A DNA stretch of 64,000 bases from Colias croceus (Eukaryota; Arthropoda; Insecta; Lepidoptera; Pieridae), in the NCBI RefSeq assembly GCF_905220415.1, contig NC_059544.1:1800501-1864500 (forward strand). Reading direction: 5' to 3'. The position numbers and the translations under genes were made by a program. The first letter of the stretch is position 1. Each line of letters opens with the position of its first letter. The notes beneath the pieces were generated by a model. It did no database searches, had not been told where the DNA came from, and saw only the letters and a program-made list of their open reading frames with translations. Below, in pieces: positions 22,001-34,010 of the stretch.

Positions 22001-24408
22001 AAAACTACAAAGGCACACGAACACCTGAACTACCATTGTAGAGCCTTATCAATTGTCGTTGAATCAACACATAATTTTGATTTATATGTACTAAATAGTC
22101 TAGTACTAGTTTGGTGTGTAAGCTAGCTAAATGATTTTCCTTTTACTGCAGATTATATTTGTTACAGATTTCGTATTTCTTATAACTTGTACCGCTGGCC
22201 CCGACCACAAGGCAAGCGCTTCACACCACAGCTCATTGGAAATAATCCCTCACAATTGGTCGCCGCAAATAGCCTCCCAAATTGTTTCTCTACTCTATAC
22301 AATGTTGCCTTAATTTAACTTTTTCTCTCACAATATAAAAAGCAATAAGCTAGGGCGGGGCGGAATTCGTACCGGTACAAACACTATCAGATTTAAATGT
22401 ACATTAATTCTCTTGAATACAAAGATTTAATAAGCTTTTGAAATTGAGCAAAAAATTACTACACTTTTTGTTGGTACGCGTACGGTTCGTAAAAACTTCC
22501 TAGTTGATTTTGTTAAATTATTACAAAAAATAAGCATTCTTTAATTTTCGTTTTGAGAAGTTTGATTTCGTTCAACATTATTAATCGAAATTTAATTCGT
22601 TTAATCGCTTATTTCAGCAACAGATAATAATTCTTACTCTCGATACTATGCCTCGATAAATCATGACGCTTCAGTATTCATTGCAATTTAGAGCGAATCG
22701 TTCAAATTTCGATAGAACTTTTTCTTGATTATGTAGACGTTTTTATTTTTATTTTTCCAGTGAGTACGCAACAATGAAACAAATCATCGCATAACTAAAA
22801 ACACAATAAAGTCATTAAGGGGTTTACACTCCGTCGCTTGTCGGACAACTTTGTGGCCAATTAAAATGAGCTAGTGTTGCGCCAATTGTATCGATAAAAA
22901 GCGCTGAAATAAGAGCGGTCAAGCCATTACGTCCCTCATACATCCTGTTCACTGCAGCGTTATATTTCTACGGCAATTATAGTTCTAAATGTTTTTTTGT
23001 AATTTGAGAAGAGGGTTAAATATCAGTTATTGAAGTGACAACCAGTCTTAAAGTTCAAGCTTATCTCCAAATCATAAAACATTTATGTTTATTTAATTAA
23101 ATTGAAAGTCTTTCATATTATCTGGTCCGTGTAATGAAAAATGTTATGCGCATGCTTTCTAGGATAAAATCTAGCAGCGAAGCGATAATTATTGGCTTTG
23201 GACGAATAAAAGCAAAATGCTCGCCGATGTAATCGTGTTAAGCACATTGCAAATGTGAGTATCGTTTTTAATATTCAATACCAATTATTATTGGAATTTT
23301 TAATTTAGAAAACACTGGAGCAGCTTTCGAGATAAGATTAAAATATTGCACTGATCGCACATATTATAAACAATTATTATATGTGAGAGTTAATAGCTTT
23401 TGATTTAGCACGAACAAAACAAGATCGAGTTATATTAAAGACGATTACGTTTACGCATCATCTTTTACTGTACTATATTAATATCATTTCATGGACACAA
23501 AATACAACGTCTAATTTCAAATGTTTCCGTTGCATTTCAATAGAATGTCCTTAATAAAATGTTAAGCATTGTTTTCTAAGACATTACAATAATTTAACAC
23601 GCGGCAAACTAGATCTGCAGGCCAGATCGAAACAGTAGCAAACCGACCCGTTATATTATAGATTATTAACACTAGATGTAGCGATACTAAAACGGGGCCG
23701 CGATAGCGTTGCAAAACGATAAATCAAGAGGCGTTCGCATTCTGTCACTCCATAGACTTATAACGAAGGCGGGGAAAACATCGATATTCAGTCGGTTACT
23801 TGCGCAACACTATTAAATTGGATATAATTTAGCGTTAGTTATGTCATGTCATTATAAGGCAATCCCGTCGATCAGGCTTGGAAAATGCTAATATGATTTA
23901 GATATGCCTATCTAGATTATATTGACGCTAATCGAGGAGTCGCGGGATTACGATAAAAATATTAAATGCTACAAATGTTGAGTTTATTTTTTTTCTAGGA
24001 TCAATGAGTGACTTTTTGAATGAACGTATTTGTACTATCTCTTTTATCAATTGCACACCTTGCGACTATAATTATTGTAAAGGAAAGTGAAATGTTTCAA
24101 TGGATGCGAATGTATTATTAGAGTTTCGGTTTCTTGACTCTACTAAGAATATAACTTACACAATATTTTTAAATATGTATTATATTCTAAAGGACATTTT
24201 TATGACGAATCATAGTAAATAGCATTGATCCTTTGTGTATAAATCCTTCACCTATCTTTTACCAAATAGAATGCGCGATACTGTATTGATATCAATAAGT
24301 TCCTAGGTACGCCCCTCGGTATAGTCAGTCGTTAAAAAAATTCCCCTTACATCCAGAATTAAATAAAAAATGTGTGCGTGTACTATAAGTGTACACTGTA
24401 CACACGTA
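19062..24408. other. Long stretch with no recognised gene or complete element
   Basis: Mostly AT-rich. Local exceptions: 20431-20489 (a 59-base minus-strand segment with splice-like ends), 21670-21830 (GC-richer, open on both strands for about 45-50 codons) and 22131-22313 (plus-strand frame with a signal-peptide-like start). All three are treated under findings. No repeats were recognised. Confidence 0.4.
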
Positions 24409-24600
24409 AGAAGTGAAACTTCTTTATGACCTTATTTTTCAAAAACTAATTTACTGTATGCAACTTTACAGAAATACGTCGGTCGAATCACGCATGGTAG
24501 GGATAAGAAAAATATGGCGCGTAACGGAAAAATGTCACGCGTAACGAAAAATTGTTACACTAAATTTTTTTCCAACCCCGATAAAGAAGTTTCACTTCAA
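24409..24600. mobile_element. MITE with AAGTGAAACTTC-type inverted ends
   Basis: The left end AAGAAGTGAAACTTCTTTAT and the right end ATAAAGAAGTTTCACTTC are inverted repeats. The left end is itself a short palindrome. Inside, a block of about 21 bp containing GCGTAACG is repeated in tandem (24519-24560). A related arrangement is at 61869-62002, and the core also occurs at 32493-32545 and 37948-37999. Confidence 0.6.
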
Positions 24601-25531
24601 AAAAATCAAGTTAAAATAATTCATTATATCTCAATATTATACAACTTTAGCTTTCATACAAAATTCGGTACCAAAACGTGTTATAACATGAGATCATGAC
24701 CACGGCGTATCTATTCAATAATTCATAACAGTTAGACGTGCAAAGACTCCAATTTAACGCCTCGAAGCAAACAAACAAACATAAATATTTAACATTCATA
24801 ACACGTAGCTCACACTAGCGTGGATTTTTTAAAGCTATTTGTAATTTTTGGCTATGCCACAGATAATATCGATGCTTTACAGCCAATAAAGGATAACCGC
24901 CACCTATAAAATTGTTCATGAGAGTGGTTTAAAGTGATAAATATAAAAAAAAAATTCATAAAAAAAATTGTATAGACCCCAAAAAGCTGGAGATGTATAC
25001 AATGTAGCATTGAATTTAGTACTTATTAAATGACGTTTTTATTTTTCCATTATATAGCGCAAAATACAATTTACTGTCGCTTATCCTCAAATGGTTTTTA
25101 TTTTGTAAACAGGAAAAATGGCATAAGTGTAAATACTTGAATTTTTTGCTTGAGCATAAATGACGTAATTCTAATTTAAATGTTATATACATCGAAGAAA
25201 AATGTCACAAGCAAAAGTTTAAGGGAAAAAATATAGGTAAATACAGTGTAAGGAGCTACCGAATAAAAATTAACAGTATGCAAAACTGTATAAAGTTAAA
25301 TTTTTTAACGGAAATATTTTGCATAAGATACTGAAACTTGCTTTGCCCCAAATTTTGCTTTAGGGATGTAAATAATTAGAAGACATCAATATTTATCAAA
25401 TCAGTCTTTATTTGACGTATTAATAGCACATAACATAAGCATCACAAAATCAAAAACAAAATAAAAAAGCATCTCCGACGAATGGCTCTTACATAGCCGA
25501 GCTCAAATTAACTTAAAAATAACAAAGGTAA

Positions 25532-27434
25532 TTTTTTTTTTATGTCAGAGCAAGCAAAGGAGCAGGTGGGCCACCTGATGTTAAGTGGTCACCACCGCCC
25601 ATAAACACTTGTAACACAAGGAGTGTTACAGGTGCTTTGCCGGCCTTTAATGTACAAATAAGCTCTTTTCTTGAAGGCCCCAATGTCGTAGTTGTTCGGG
25701 AACACCGCAGGTGGCAGATCGTTCCACAGTTTCACCGTACGCGGAATTAAGTTACGGGTAAAGTGGACAGTGGTGGAGCGCCAACCATCCAGATGGTGCG
25801 GATGGAACTGGTTTTTACGGCGTGTGGTCCGGTGGTGGAACTGTGCGGCTGGTATAAGGTGGAACAATTCCTCAGAGCACTCCCCGTAGTAGATTCTGTA
25901 CAGTATACAGAGAGACGCAACGTCTCTCCGCACTGACAGTGGATCGAGCCTATCGGAAAGCCTACGGTCATCGACAATTCGAGCTGCTCGACGTTGGATG
26001 CGGTCAAGTGGAAGGAGTTGATACTGTGGGGCTCCGGCCCAGAGATGAGAACTGTACTCCATATGCGGTCGCACCTGAGCCTTGTACAGCTGAAGTCGGT
26101 GGGCCGGCTTGAAGTACTGTCTCGATCTACTGAGCACAACAAGTTTTTTCGAGGCTAATTTAGCTTTCGCTTCCAAATGACTGCGGAATTGAACGTCACT
26201 CGAGATTTCAACTCCGAGGATTCCGATTTTCGGCGATATACTAAGGGGAGTACTCTTAAACCGAGGTTCTACGACAAATGGGGTCTTTTTAGCGGTAAAC
26301 GCGCAAACCTGTGTCTTTAGGGGATTGAACTCGACAAGATTAAGTTCGCCCCACTCCGAGACTTCTTGGAGAGAAGACTCGACTTCAGACACAAGTTTGT
26401 TTCGACTCTCATTGAGGCTTTCCTTTGAGGTGTTTGCACGGCCGGGATAAAGAGCATCCCCCGTACTGTCGTCTGCATAGCAATGAATGTTACTGATTTG
26501 TAACAAATCATTGATATGCAGAAGGAACAGTGTAGGAGATAGCACGCAGCCTTGTGGGACACCAGCGTTCACATGAAGAGGCTTAGAGCAAGAACCGTCG
26601 ATAACGACCTTAATGCTCCTCTCTTCCAGGAAGCTGGCAACCCAATCGCATAACCTTGCAGGAAGTCCGAAAGATGGTAATTTCGCTAGAAGTGCCTTGT
26701 GCCAGACCCGATCGAAGGCTTTCGCTACATCCAAACTTACAGCCAATGCCTCCCCTTTACCCTCAACCGCCTCCGCCCATCTGTGAGTGAGGTACACCAA
26801 AAGATCACCAGTCGAGCGACCACTACGGAAACCGTATTGCCGGTCGCTTAACAACTGGTTCTCCTCCAGATACCTCATTAGCTGGCAGTTAATAATGGAT
26901 TCCATTATTTTGGAGAGTAAAGAAGTGATGTCGATCGGTCTGTAGTTAGACGGATTTGAGCGATCGCCTTTTTTAGGGATTGGGTGGACAAGAGCAGTCT
27001 TCCACGAATTCGGGACAATGCCTTTGGCGTAAGAGAGCCGAAAAAGACGCGTTACAACCGGTGCCAACTCAGGAGCACATGTCCTAAGCACAATAGGGGA
27101 GACTCCATCCGGCCCAGTCGACTTATGGATGTCAAGGGAAAAGAGAGCGTTTCGAACGGCACGTTGTGTGAAGCGTATATCCGCCATTGAATGGTTGCAC
27201 CGCGGGATGGTCGGCGGTGTCATTCCCCTGTCATCAAGAGTCGAGTTCCTAGCAAAGAGAGCGCCCAAGAGTTCGGCTTTCTCTTTAGCGGAATGGGCCA
27301 GAGAGTCTTCGTCCTTGTGCAAAGGTGGAAAGGATGAACGACAAAAGTTACCTTGGATGGCCTTGGCGAGGGACCAAAACGCCCTTGTTCCCGAAGGAAG
27401 TCGCGCTAGTCTATCGCCAAGTGCACCAATATAA
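25532..27434 (-). mobile_element. 5'-truncated non-LTR retrotransposon (LINE)
   Basis: On the minus strand the copy starts inside the open frame near 27434 and ends with a short 3' UTR and an A-run (T-run at 25532-25541). The 3' UTR (25541-25588) has the GGTGACCACTTAACATCAGG-like tail common to many lepidopteran LINEs and the SINEs that use them. The upstream apurinic endonuclease domain is absent, as usual for 5'-truncated copies made by target-primed reverse transcription. No clear target-site duplication is visible. The copy interrupts the inverted-repeat region 24850-28360, so it is younger than that. Confidence 0.85.
25589..27322 (-). CDS. Reverse transcriptase of a LINE (CR1/Jockey group), N-terminally truncated
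   Basis: RNA-dependent DNA polymerase that would copy LINE RNA into DNA at a nicked chromosomal site. Counting the first codon (a TTG) as residue 1, the 577-residue frame shows, in order: KSTGPDG (67-73), IPKKGD and NYRPI (115-130), QYGFRSGRST (162-171), the first catalytic Asp in SLDVAKAFDRV (D198), GVPQG (254-258) and the YADD box (282-285; D284 and D285). The RT fingers, palm and thumb are followed by a C-terminal part without a nuclease motif. The frame is open without stops for about 38 more codons upstream, including FWSLAKAIQ, so 27322 is not a real start. The endonuclease domain of the roughly 900-residue full protein is missing. The absence of any stop or frameshift suggests a fairly recent insertion. 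Other frames in this interval are shadows. Assignment to the CR1/Jockey group is from overall motif style, not an alignment. Confidence 0.92.
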   Translation of the reverse strand: MHKDEDSLAHSAKEKAELLGALFARNSTLDDRGMTPPTIPRCNHSMADIRFTQRAVRNALFSLDIHKSTGPDGVSPIVLRTCAPELAPVVTRLFRLSYAKGIVPNSWKTALVHPIPKKGDRSNPSNYRPIDITSLLSKIMESIINCQLMRYLEENQLLSDRQYGFRSGRSTGDLLVYLTHRWAEAVEGKGEALAVSLDVAKAFDRVWHKALLAKLPSFGLPARLCDWVASFLEERSIKVVIDGSCSKPLHVNAGVPQGCVLSPTLFLLHINDLLQISNIHCYADDSTGDALYPGRANTSKESLNESRNKLVSEVESSLQEVSEWGELNLVEFNPLKTQVCAFTAKKTPFVVEPRFKSTPLSISPKIGILGVEISSDVQFRSHLEAKAKLASKKLVVLSRSRQYFKPAHRLQLYKAQVRPHMEYSSHLWAGAPQYQLLPLDRIQRRAARIVDDRRLSDRLDPLSVRRDVASLCILYRIYYGECSEELFHLIPAAQFHHRTTRRKNQFHPHHLDGWRSTTVHFTRNLIPRTVKLWNDLPPAVFPNNYDIGAFKKRAYLYIKGRQSTCNTPCVTSVYGRW

Positions 27435-28360
27435 CTAGATTTTTTAAATAGAATTCAACGTTTTGTAATTTTTATGTATATTTAATTTTGTTCTGTGTAG
27501 GTATTTCTCATAGAAAACATTACAAAAATTTAAAAAAAGAACTGCAACTTTAACAAACAAAGTTTTCTTAACATTAATTAAGATTAATGAAATCAGTCTT
27601 CTCATCGCGAAGCCGCTTGGGCTCGTAGGTTTGGGGAAACGATACCGATAACCACCATTCCAAACTGTTTTTAGACAGATAAACGACAAATAGGATGAAA
27701 ACAAATTAGCATAAACGTATTTTTCATTTCTGCTATTTTATCCTAAGCGTCAAAATTTCTTCTGTTTCGGGAGGGAAAAAAAGTATAAGCGACAAGCTAT
27801 TATTAAATATTTATAGGGACAAATGTAGTATCCGCCATTTAAGTGTTTAAAGACTAACCGGAAAAAAACTGCTAAACACCAAATTAAGTCTCAAAAATGT
27901 TGCCTTTCTATATCAAACGACAATTTTGTTTTTTGAAGGCACGAGCGTAAAGTACTAAATGAAATTTAACAAAAAATTACAGCGAAGCAAATTATCTTAA
28001 ACGCATATTTTTTTATACTTGCCTTCAGACAAAATGGTTTAACGTTAAAATAGTAAAATTTTACAGGAAGCCCAAAAAGTATAAAGGTTGTTTGTATTGA
28101 AATATTTTTGATTAACTACCAAAATGCATTCCACACAAAAAAATCTGTCGTTTAAGACGAAGAAATTTGGCCTGAGTCTTTGATTTTACTACCGCCTAAC
28201 CGACTTAAAGTTTAACCTAGAGATGTGTGAACTAGACCAAACGACGCAGAAAAAAAAGAGCAATTCAGCGGTATATATAAGTCCGTTCTCCAAAAAATGG
28301 CGCTTATCCCTTTTTGGCTGTAAGTCATCGATATAATACTGTTATAGTAGCTATGCCAAT

Positions 28361-31194
28361 GAATAGAAACTGTATGTGTTGGTATGTTGAGAAACTTGTA
28401 TTTTAAGCTAAATAAATGTGTTTAGAATATGATTCGTAATGAAATAAGCACACTTAATGATTGTCATTAATATAGATTTGTTTTTGAAAGGTTCAAAGGT
28501 CAATGTGTTTAATGCATATTTAAATTTAAACTTCCGATTATTTATTAACGTCTATTTCTGACTGTACAATGTACATACTACTTATTAACATTAATTAATT
28601 CTAGTATCCGGCATCTCGTTTGTTCAGCGAATTCAGTGTGGAAACGCAACAGGTAGATGTAACTTAGTAGTAATGCAAATAAATAGTGTGGTAATGCATC
28701 TATATGCACAATGCATCTATATGTCTATGCGTATATATATATATATACACGTATATATATATGCATTACCATAATTACCATAATTCCAAATAACAGTACC
28801 GCTAATTTTCATTCGATTAAATTTAATTCAATTATCATCTCTCAAATGAAGATTATGAAGCATTCATTCATATGATAAAAGACTTGTAATTAACTACATT
28901 TCCTATATAAATAAGCCATTAATTAAATACTAACTCACAAGGGCTACTGAGTGCTCTAATTATTGCTTCAGGCCACACAGTTGCGAGCCTATTATTATCA
29001 CATCGACATCGATTAATCGCTAACAAATTATCGATGTTTTAGAAATCGATATCTTAAGATATAGCAGCGATTACAAGTGTTTTCGATCACGAATCGAATC
29101 GCTGATTGACATGAACGCTTAAACTTAAATGTCAAAACTGTTAATAATCAATGTATTTATTTTGACACTTACTCAAGCGTGTTTGAGTTTTCACGTTTTG
29201 AATATTATGCATTGAATAAATAATGATTTAATATGCGCAAAGTCGAATTTATAGACGGGATTTAGCGGCCATTTGGGTTTATGTAGCTTTAAACGCTTGC
29301 TACTAAAGTGCGATATTTCAGTAATTGTAGTCGTCAATGAGATCAAACTAGTTGTTGTAAACAGTTGGGCAGAAATACAGCTTTAATTGAGATATATTAT
29401 CTATGTTGTCGTAGCGTAATTTAGTGAAGTCCCACCTTGCTCTACATTCAAACATACCCAGATTTTATCCATCTATAATGGCTTCCTACAAATTTATGCA
29501 CAAAGGGCTTATATAAAACCATAATATCTATCTATACACCAAATCTCAACGAAATTAGTTCAGTAGTTTTTACTCAATAAAGCTACAAACAAATTCAAAT
29601 CCTTGCTAAAATATTACATCATACAAATATTTCGTTTTAACTTGCAAATTTTCTTCCTTACAAAATGCACAAACACTACCCATAAGTAAATTAATTTAAT
29701 ACTTTATCTCTATAAAGAAAACAAAAAAAAACAAACGCATGCATTAATTAACATTAAAGCCCGGCTGCATTCGCATTTTTATTCGCAATGCAAGCAAAAT
29801 AGTTCATAATTGTAAAGCACAGAGTTTACGGTAATCGTCCACAAAGATATCGTTTAAGAGAATTCCAAAGCTATATACTCAGTTAATAGTCAATTAAGAA
29901 TCGAATATTGAAATAAGCCACAGTGAAAATTGGCGGCGGCATTGAAGACATGTGACCTTTAATCGAATGCGAATCGATATCTGTTACCGATTAATTTTGG
30001 TTTCGACTTTTTTGTATCGAGTAATCGGGGTGATTAGGTATACTTTTTATTAGATGAAAATCTTGATACAGTTTGTAGGAAGACGTTATTTGTAGTAGGT
30101 AGGTACCTATAGATATTATGTTTATTCGTTTTATGTTTATATATTAATCGTGAAGTTACTTCTCCTTATTGTGGCCATTTTAATATGATAATATCCTGCT
30201 TGATAATAATAATTAATATTGTTCTTTTATACTTCATCTAAAAGATTAAGAAACACATATTATCAGACATAATATAAGATAATATTATTATGTACCCACT
30301 GTTTGAATTATTATGTGTTGTAAATTATTATTCATATGACTCTAATTTCTATATTAATCTTATAAAATTACATTTATAATTAAAATTAATATTGGTAATA
30401 CTTAATTGAAAACCCTGGAATTAGCGGAAATAATCGTAAAATTAATATCTTGTTAAATGTCGTTCGAAATTACTCAATTACCGATATAAATTGAGCGTAC
30501 AATTATTTATTAATTCTACGATCTAAATGATAATGTTAAGATATAAGATATATTAATTGCTAATATATGGCTTGATAATTAATTATGTGTATCGGAATTT
30601 AGCCCCAACCTAAATACCTACTTATGATATATTTCAATGCTATTATTATTTATTTATATAGATTTTATCAAGACAAACGCAATTTATGTAAAGTTTAACT
30701 TAGTTAATCCAGCTAACTTTATGTTCTTCCAAGCCACCTAAAGGGAACTTCATAAAATAATTTACGTTTATTCTCAGACCTTTTTAAAAATATAAAAATC
30801 GAATACTTTGAACTGTTTGCGTCAAAATTTACCTATATGTAGCACAAATTAAATGATCATGTACACTGATTAACTATATAATACGTTATGATTAATATGT
30901 GCATATTTTAGTACATTAATGATTAAAGCAGCAGGATTAACTCATTAGAACATTGTATCTATAAGATACATTTCAGTAAGGATGTCTATCCCACATAACA
31001 GCAATAAATATAAGAATTAATTAATCCTCAATGTACTGAATGCGAACAAACCTTGAATATGGAAGAATCTAGAAAAGGCACCGGCTGCTTTTTGTCAATA
31101 GATAATGCAAGTTCTGTATTGATTTAATCGAATGTGTAAGATTGATCGTGATACCTGTACATAATTAAATAATTGATGTGTATTTTATTAAAAA
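28361..31194. other. AT-rich stretch
   Basis: No gene recognised. 29450-29600 has a degenerate RTE-like tail (AGTTCAGTAGTTTTTACTC). 29930-29960 is a short GC-rich patch. The rest is A+T-rich without obvious structure apart from the TA hairpin listed separately. Confidence 0.4.
28687..28771. repeat. TA microsatellite inside an inverted repeat
   Basis: GGTAATGCAT on the left and ATGCATTACC on the right are exact inverted repeats around two (TA)n runs separated by CACG. The whole can fold into a long hairpin or cruciform. Confidence 0.6.
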
Positions 31195-31377
31195 CTAGAG
31201 GTCCGCCCCGGCTTCGCCCGTGGTACATATTTCGCAATAAAAGGTAGCCTATGTCCTTTCTCGGGTATCAAAATATCTACCAAATTTCATGCAAATTGGT
31301 TCAGTAGTTTAGGCGTGATTGAGTAACAGACAGACAGACAGAGTTACTTTCACATTTATAGGTAATATTAGTATGGA
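31195..31377 (-). mobile_element. Chimeric Helitron-like element
   Basis: On the minus strand it starts TCCATACTAATATTACC like the 3129-3370 family but ends GGGCGAAGCCGGGGCGGACC then CTAG like the 10994-11162 family. The body (GACAGACAGACAGAG, CAAATTTCATGCAAATTGG) is from the first family. Exchange of 3' ends between families is a known Helitron property. Confidence 0.65.
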
Positions 31378-31766
31378 TGGTAGAAATAAATAATTAATAT
31401 GTACAAGGAAAAGCTTCAAAAGTAATGAATACCTAGTCGCTTATGGCTTCGTCCGGGTTGGCTCTTTCATGATAAAATAATTATTAAAATCAATGAAAAA
31501 TTTTAATTTAAAAAGTAGATAACATCCACAATACAATAAAAGCATAGACTACAGGGAATAAGAGATCACGTATAATAAAAACCTTTCGCAGAATAAGAGA
31601 CGAATTATAACCTCAAAATTTAATATTTATCCTTCGGGGAACGGTAGCTGCGTGCTTTGAATTAAAATCTCACCCCCGTTCTCAGTGTTTGATATTACCT
31701 GCAAACAAACAAAAAACTTGATAAGATATCATAAATTTTATAAGATATGTCATTTTTATATTGGTA

Positions 31767-31936
31767 CTAGCGGTCCGCCCCGGCTTCGCCCGTGGTATAT
31801 GTTTACGTTTTCTCTACATAAGAACCATCCTCGTACTTCAAGAAATATAATAAAAAAAGAATTATCGAAATCGGTCCACCCGTTCTCGAGTTATGCGCTT
31901 ACCAACACATTTTGCGATTCATTTTTATAGTATAGA
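31767..31936 (-). mobile_element. Non-autonomous Helitron-like element
   Basis: Reverse-oriented relative of 10994-11162. On the minus strand it starts TCTATACTATAAAAATG, contains CTCGAGAACGGGTGGACCG and ends GCGGACCGCTAG before a T. Its 3' end is identical in type to that of its neighbour at 31195. Confidence 0.7.
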
Positions 31937-32492
31937 ATAATGATTACATACGCTGCCTTTGTTTATGAGGCTCTATTATAAAATTATAATATGAAGCAAT
32001 GAAAAATACACTATTTATAAATTATATTATTTCGAAACAATAGCAATGCATCGTAAACAAATAAGATTAAAAGTAGGTATTATCAAAATAATTTATTTAA
32101 AACATACTACATACCTACATAGGCCATGAATGCCAATATCAACTCTTCCGTATCATAACTCGGAAGTCGAACTAAATCGATTATAAAAAAATCAATTTCG
32201 TTTTAATTTCAAACCCATTGAAAATTTAATACAATTTGCTTCACATTATTACAATTTCACGTTCGTAACAATTAAGCAAATTACTAAATACGTTTTCATG
32301 TGAACAGCCTAAGTCTAGGCATCAAATTCCGCAGAGATGGCAGACAAAGAGAACACGAAGCGAGATCAACGTGCTAGATAAGGACGGCAGATAGAGTGTA
32401 CTGGGAACTGCTGGTTTGTGCCCAAATGTATAGGATCAAGCGATTTTATTTTCATTTCTTTTATATATCAAAATCAATAAAAAAGCGTGTGT

Positions 32493-32545
32493 GCCGAGCA
32501 CACGTGTCAGAAGTGGAACTTCTTTGGCAAGATTCAAAGATACCG
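32493..32545 (+). repeat. Dispersed GTCAGAAGTGGAACTTC repeat, copy 1
   Basis: GCCGAGCA...TGTCAGAAGTG.AACTTCTTTGGCAAGATT matches the reverse complement of 37948-37999 over about 50 bases. The palindromic AGAAGTgaAACTTCT core also forms the ends of the MITE at 24409-24600, suggesting one family of element ends. Confidence 0.6.
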
Positions 32546-33870
32546 AAATCGACGCTTTACTCCATGATGCGACCTGAATAATTTTCCTCTCAATGCGCCT
32601 ACAGAATTTTCACTTCAGAAATTATTAGTAGTAGTTTATTATTAGTTCTAAAATTTCAGTCAAAAGTATGTATTTGTGTATTATATAGTTTGTAAGATAC
32701 TTGACTTAATGGTCAATGGATTGAGTGTTATTAAAGATAATTTAAATGTAAATTAGACGCTAGTTTTGATTGTAAATGAGACGCGAAGTCTACTAGAACA
32801 GTGCTTTGTTCGTTGCAAGGTGTAGGATGTAGCGTTTTGTTAAAGCTAGAGTCAGAAGGCATTTTTAAAGGTTCAGTGTATGGTGAAATGTAGAGTAATA
32901 CAATTATTAAAGTACGATCGAATGGTGAAACATTTAATAGTAGCTGAAAAGGTACTAGTTTTAAAAGCGCCAAGAAATTGTTACATACAAAAATGATAAT
33001 CGTAGTTAAATTAAGTAGACTTCCCGTCTTCTTTATCTTCGATCATAAATATTATCAAGCAAATTTCATTCACTAAATAAATTTAACAATGATTCTCCTA
33101 AGTCCATAACTCGTACCAAACGAAACGAAATTTTAATAATAAACATACGGCTAAGCACACGACATCCTTAAAGCTTTTTATAAAACCGTATTTCTACGTG
33201 TTTACGTCCTCGTGTATACGTGGGTCGATTATATTATGATTTCTCAAAAACTGTGAGATTCCTTTTTGTGGACCCACGAGACATGTTGGAAGAACTTGAA
33301 CATAAGTTAGCTCTAACTTGTGAAGCAAACTGGTAAAGAGAAAATCTTGAAAGTCCGATAAAATTTTATTAGAACCAGATTGTAAGCTGTGCCACTAATT
33401 TCATTTTAATTTGACGTAATTTCTAATTAGGAGAACCTAAATGAACTTGAAAAATTATTGTATAAATAATATTTTTCTTAAGTTTATTTAGTTACATCTA
33501 TTCATTCATAATATTCTCTTGTTAACTGACAAATAATATCAAAAATTAATCTTGAATATAATAAAAACTGGTGCACTATCATTTTCTTTGTTCCATTATC
33601 ACTCCCATACAATAGCATCGAATCCGATTCAGCCATTTCAACAATTACAAAAAACAAATTCCAAGTGTTAATTCCTACCTCCGACGTTACATAAAAAACG
33701 CATTCGTGTGTCTGTTTGTCTGTCCATTTACACAGTTAGAACGCGCGGGATAATAGATCCCTTTTGGAATTCGTGTGAGGTAGATTTGATACTTTTGTAC
33801 TGTCTCAACTGGTTTAATTGCGTACTTTAATTAATGTTAAAATGATGCCAGTTTATATTGGAATATATAA

Positions 33871-34010
33871 AACTAGCCACTTGATACCTGGGATAAAATT
33901 GGCCTATTTTATACTGTAGAGGTTTAGCTTTCGAACCGTAAAACGATCTAGTAATTTTAGAGTTATCGTAACAAACTAACAAAAATGTCTTCCTCTTATA
34001 ATTAGTATTG
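33871..34010 (+). mobile_element. Degenerate RTE-like LINE tail
   Basis: Partial homologue of 11406-11607: TAGCTTTCGAACCGTAAAA, an altered AATCGGTCCAGTAGTTT block, CAAACTAACAAAAATGTCTTCC and TATAATTAGTATTGA at the end. More diverged than the other two copies. Confidence 0.4.

Larger units (their letters stand above)
24850..28360. mobile_element. Inverted-repeat-bounded region carrying a nested LINE
   Basis: The left end (24850-24905) and the reverse complement of the right end (28290-28357) share TATCGATG..CTTACAGCCA followed by GGATAA.CGCCA and a looser TTGGC.TATGCC/TTGGCATAGC outer part. Removing the LINE at 25532-27434 leaves about 1.6 kb, a plausible size for a DNA transposon. No transposase was recognised in it: the minus-strand frame 27444-27704 (86 codons) has no known motif. 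A similar end-like sequence (ACCACAGATTATATCAATGC) occurs near 34425. Confidence 0.5.

Noticed and set aside
25692..27434. Plus-strand and alternative minus-strand frames (25692-25889, 26984-27190, 27129-27434, 25747-26142, 26317-26562)
   Set aside because: Shadows of the reverse transcriptase frame. They have no motif and disappear once the LINE is recognised.
27444..27704. 86-codon minus-strand frame next to the LINE, considered as transposase of the outer element
   Set aside because: No DDE, helix-turn-helix or zinc-finger motif is visible. Left unassigned.
32731..32946. 71-codon minus-strand frame after a good acceptor, with AATAAA past the stop, considered as a terminal exon joined to 37698-37881
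   Set aside because: Phases are compatible, but the link rests on nothing else and the peptide is rich in Leu/Ser/Thr from TTA/CTA/ACT codons. Kept as a note only.
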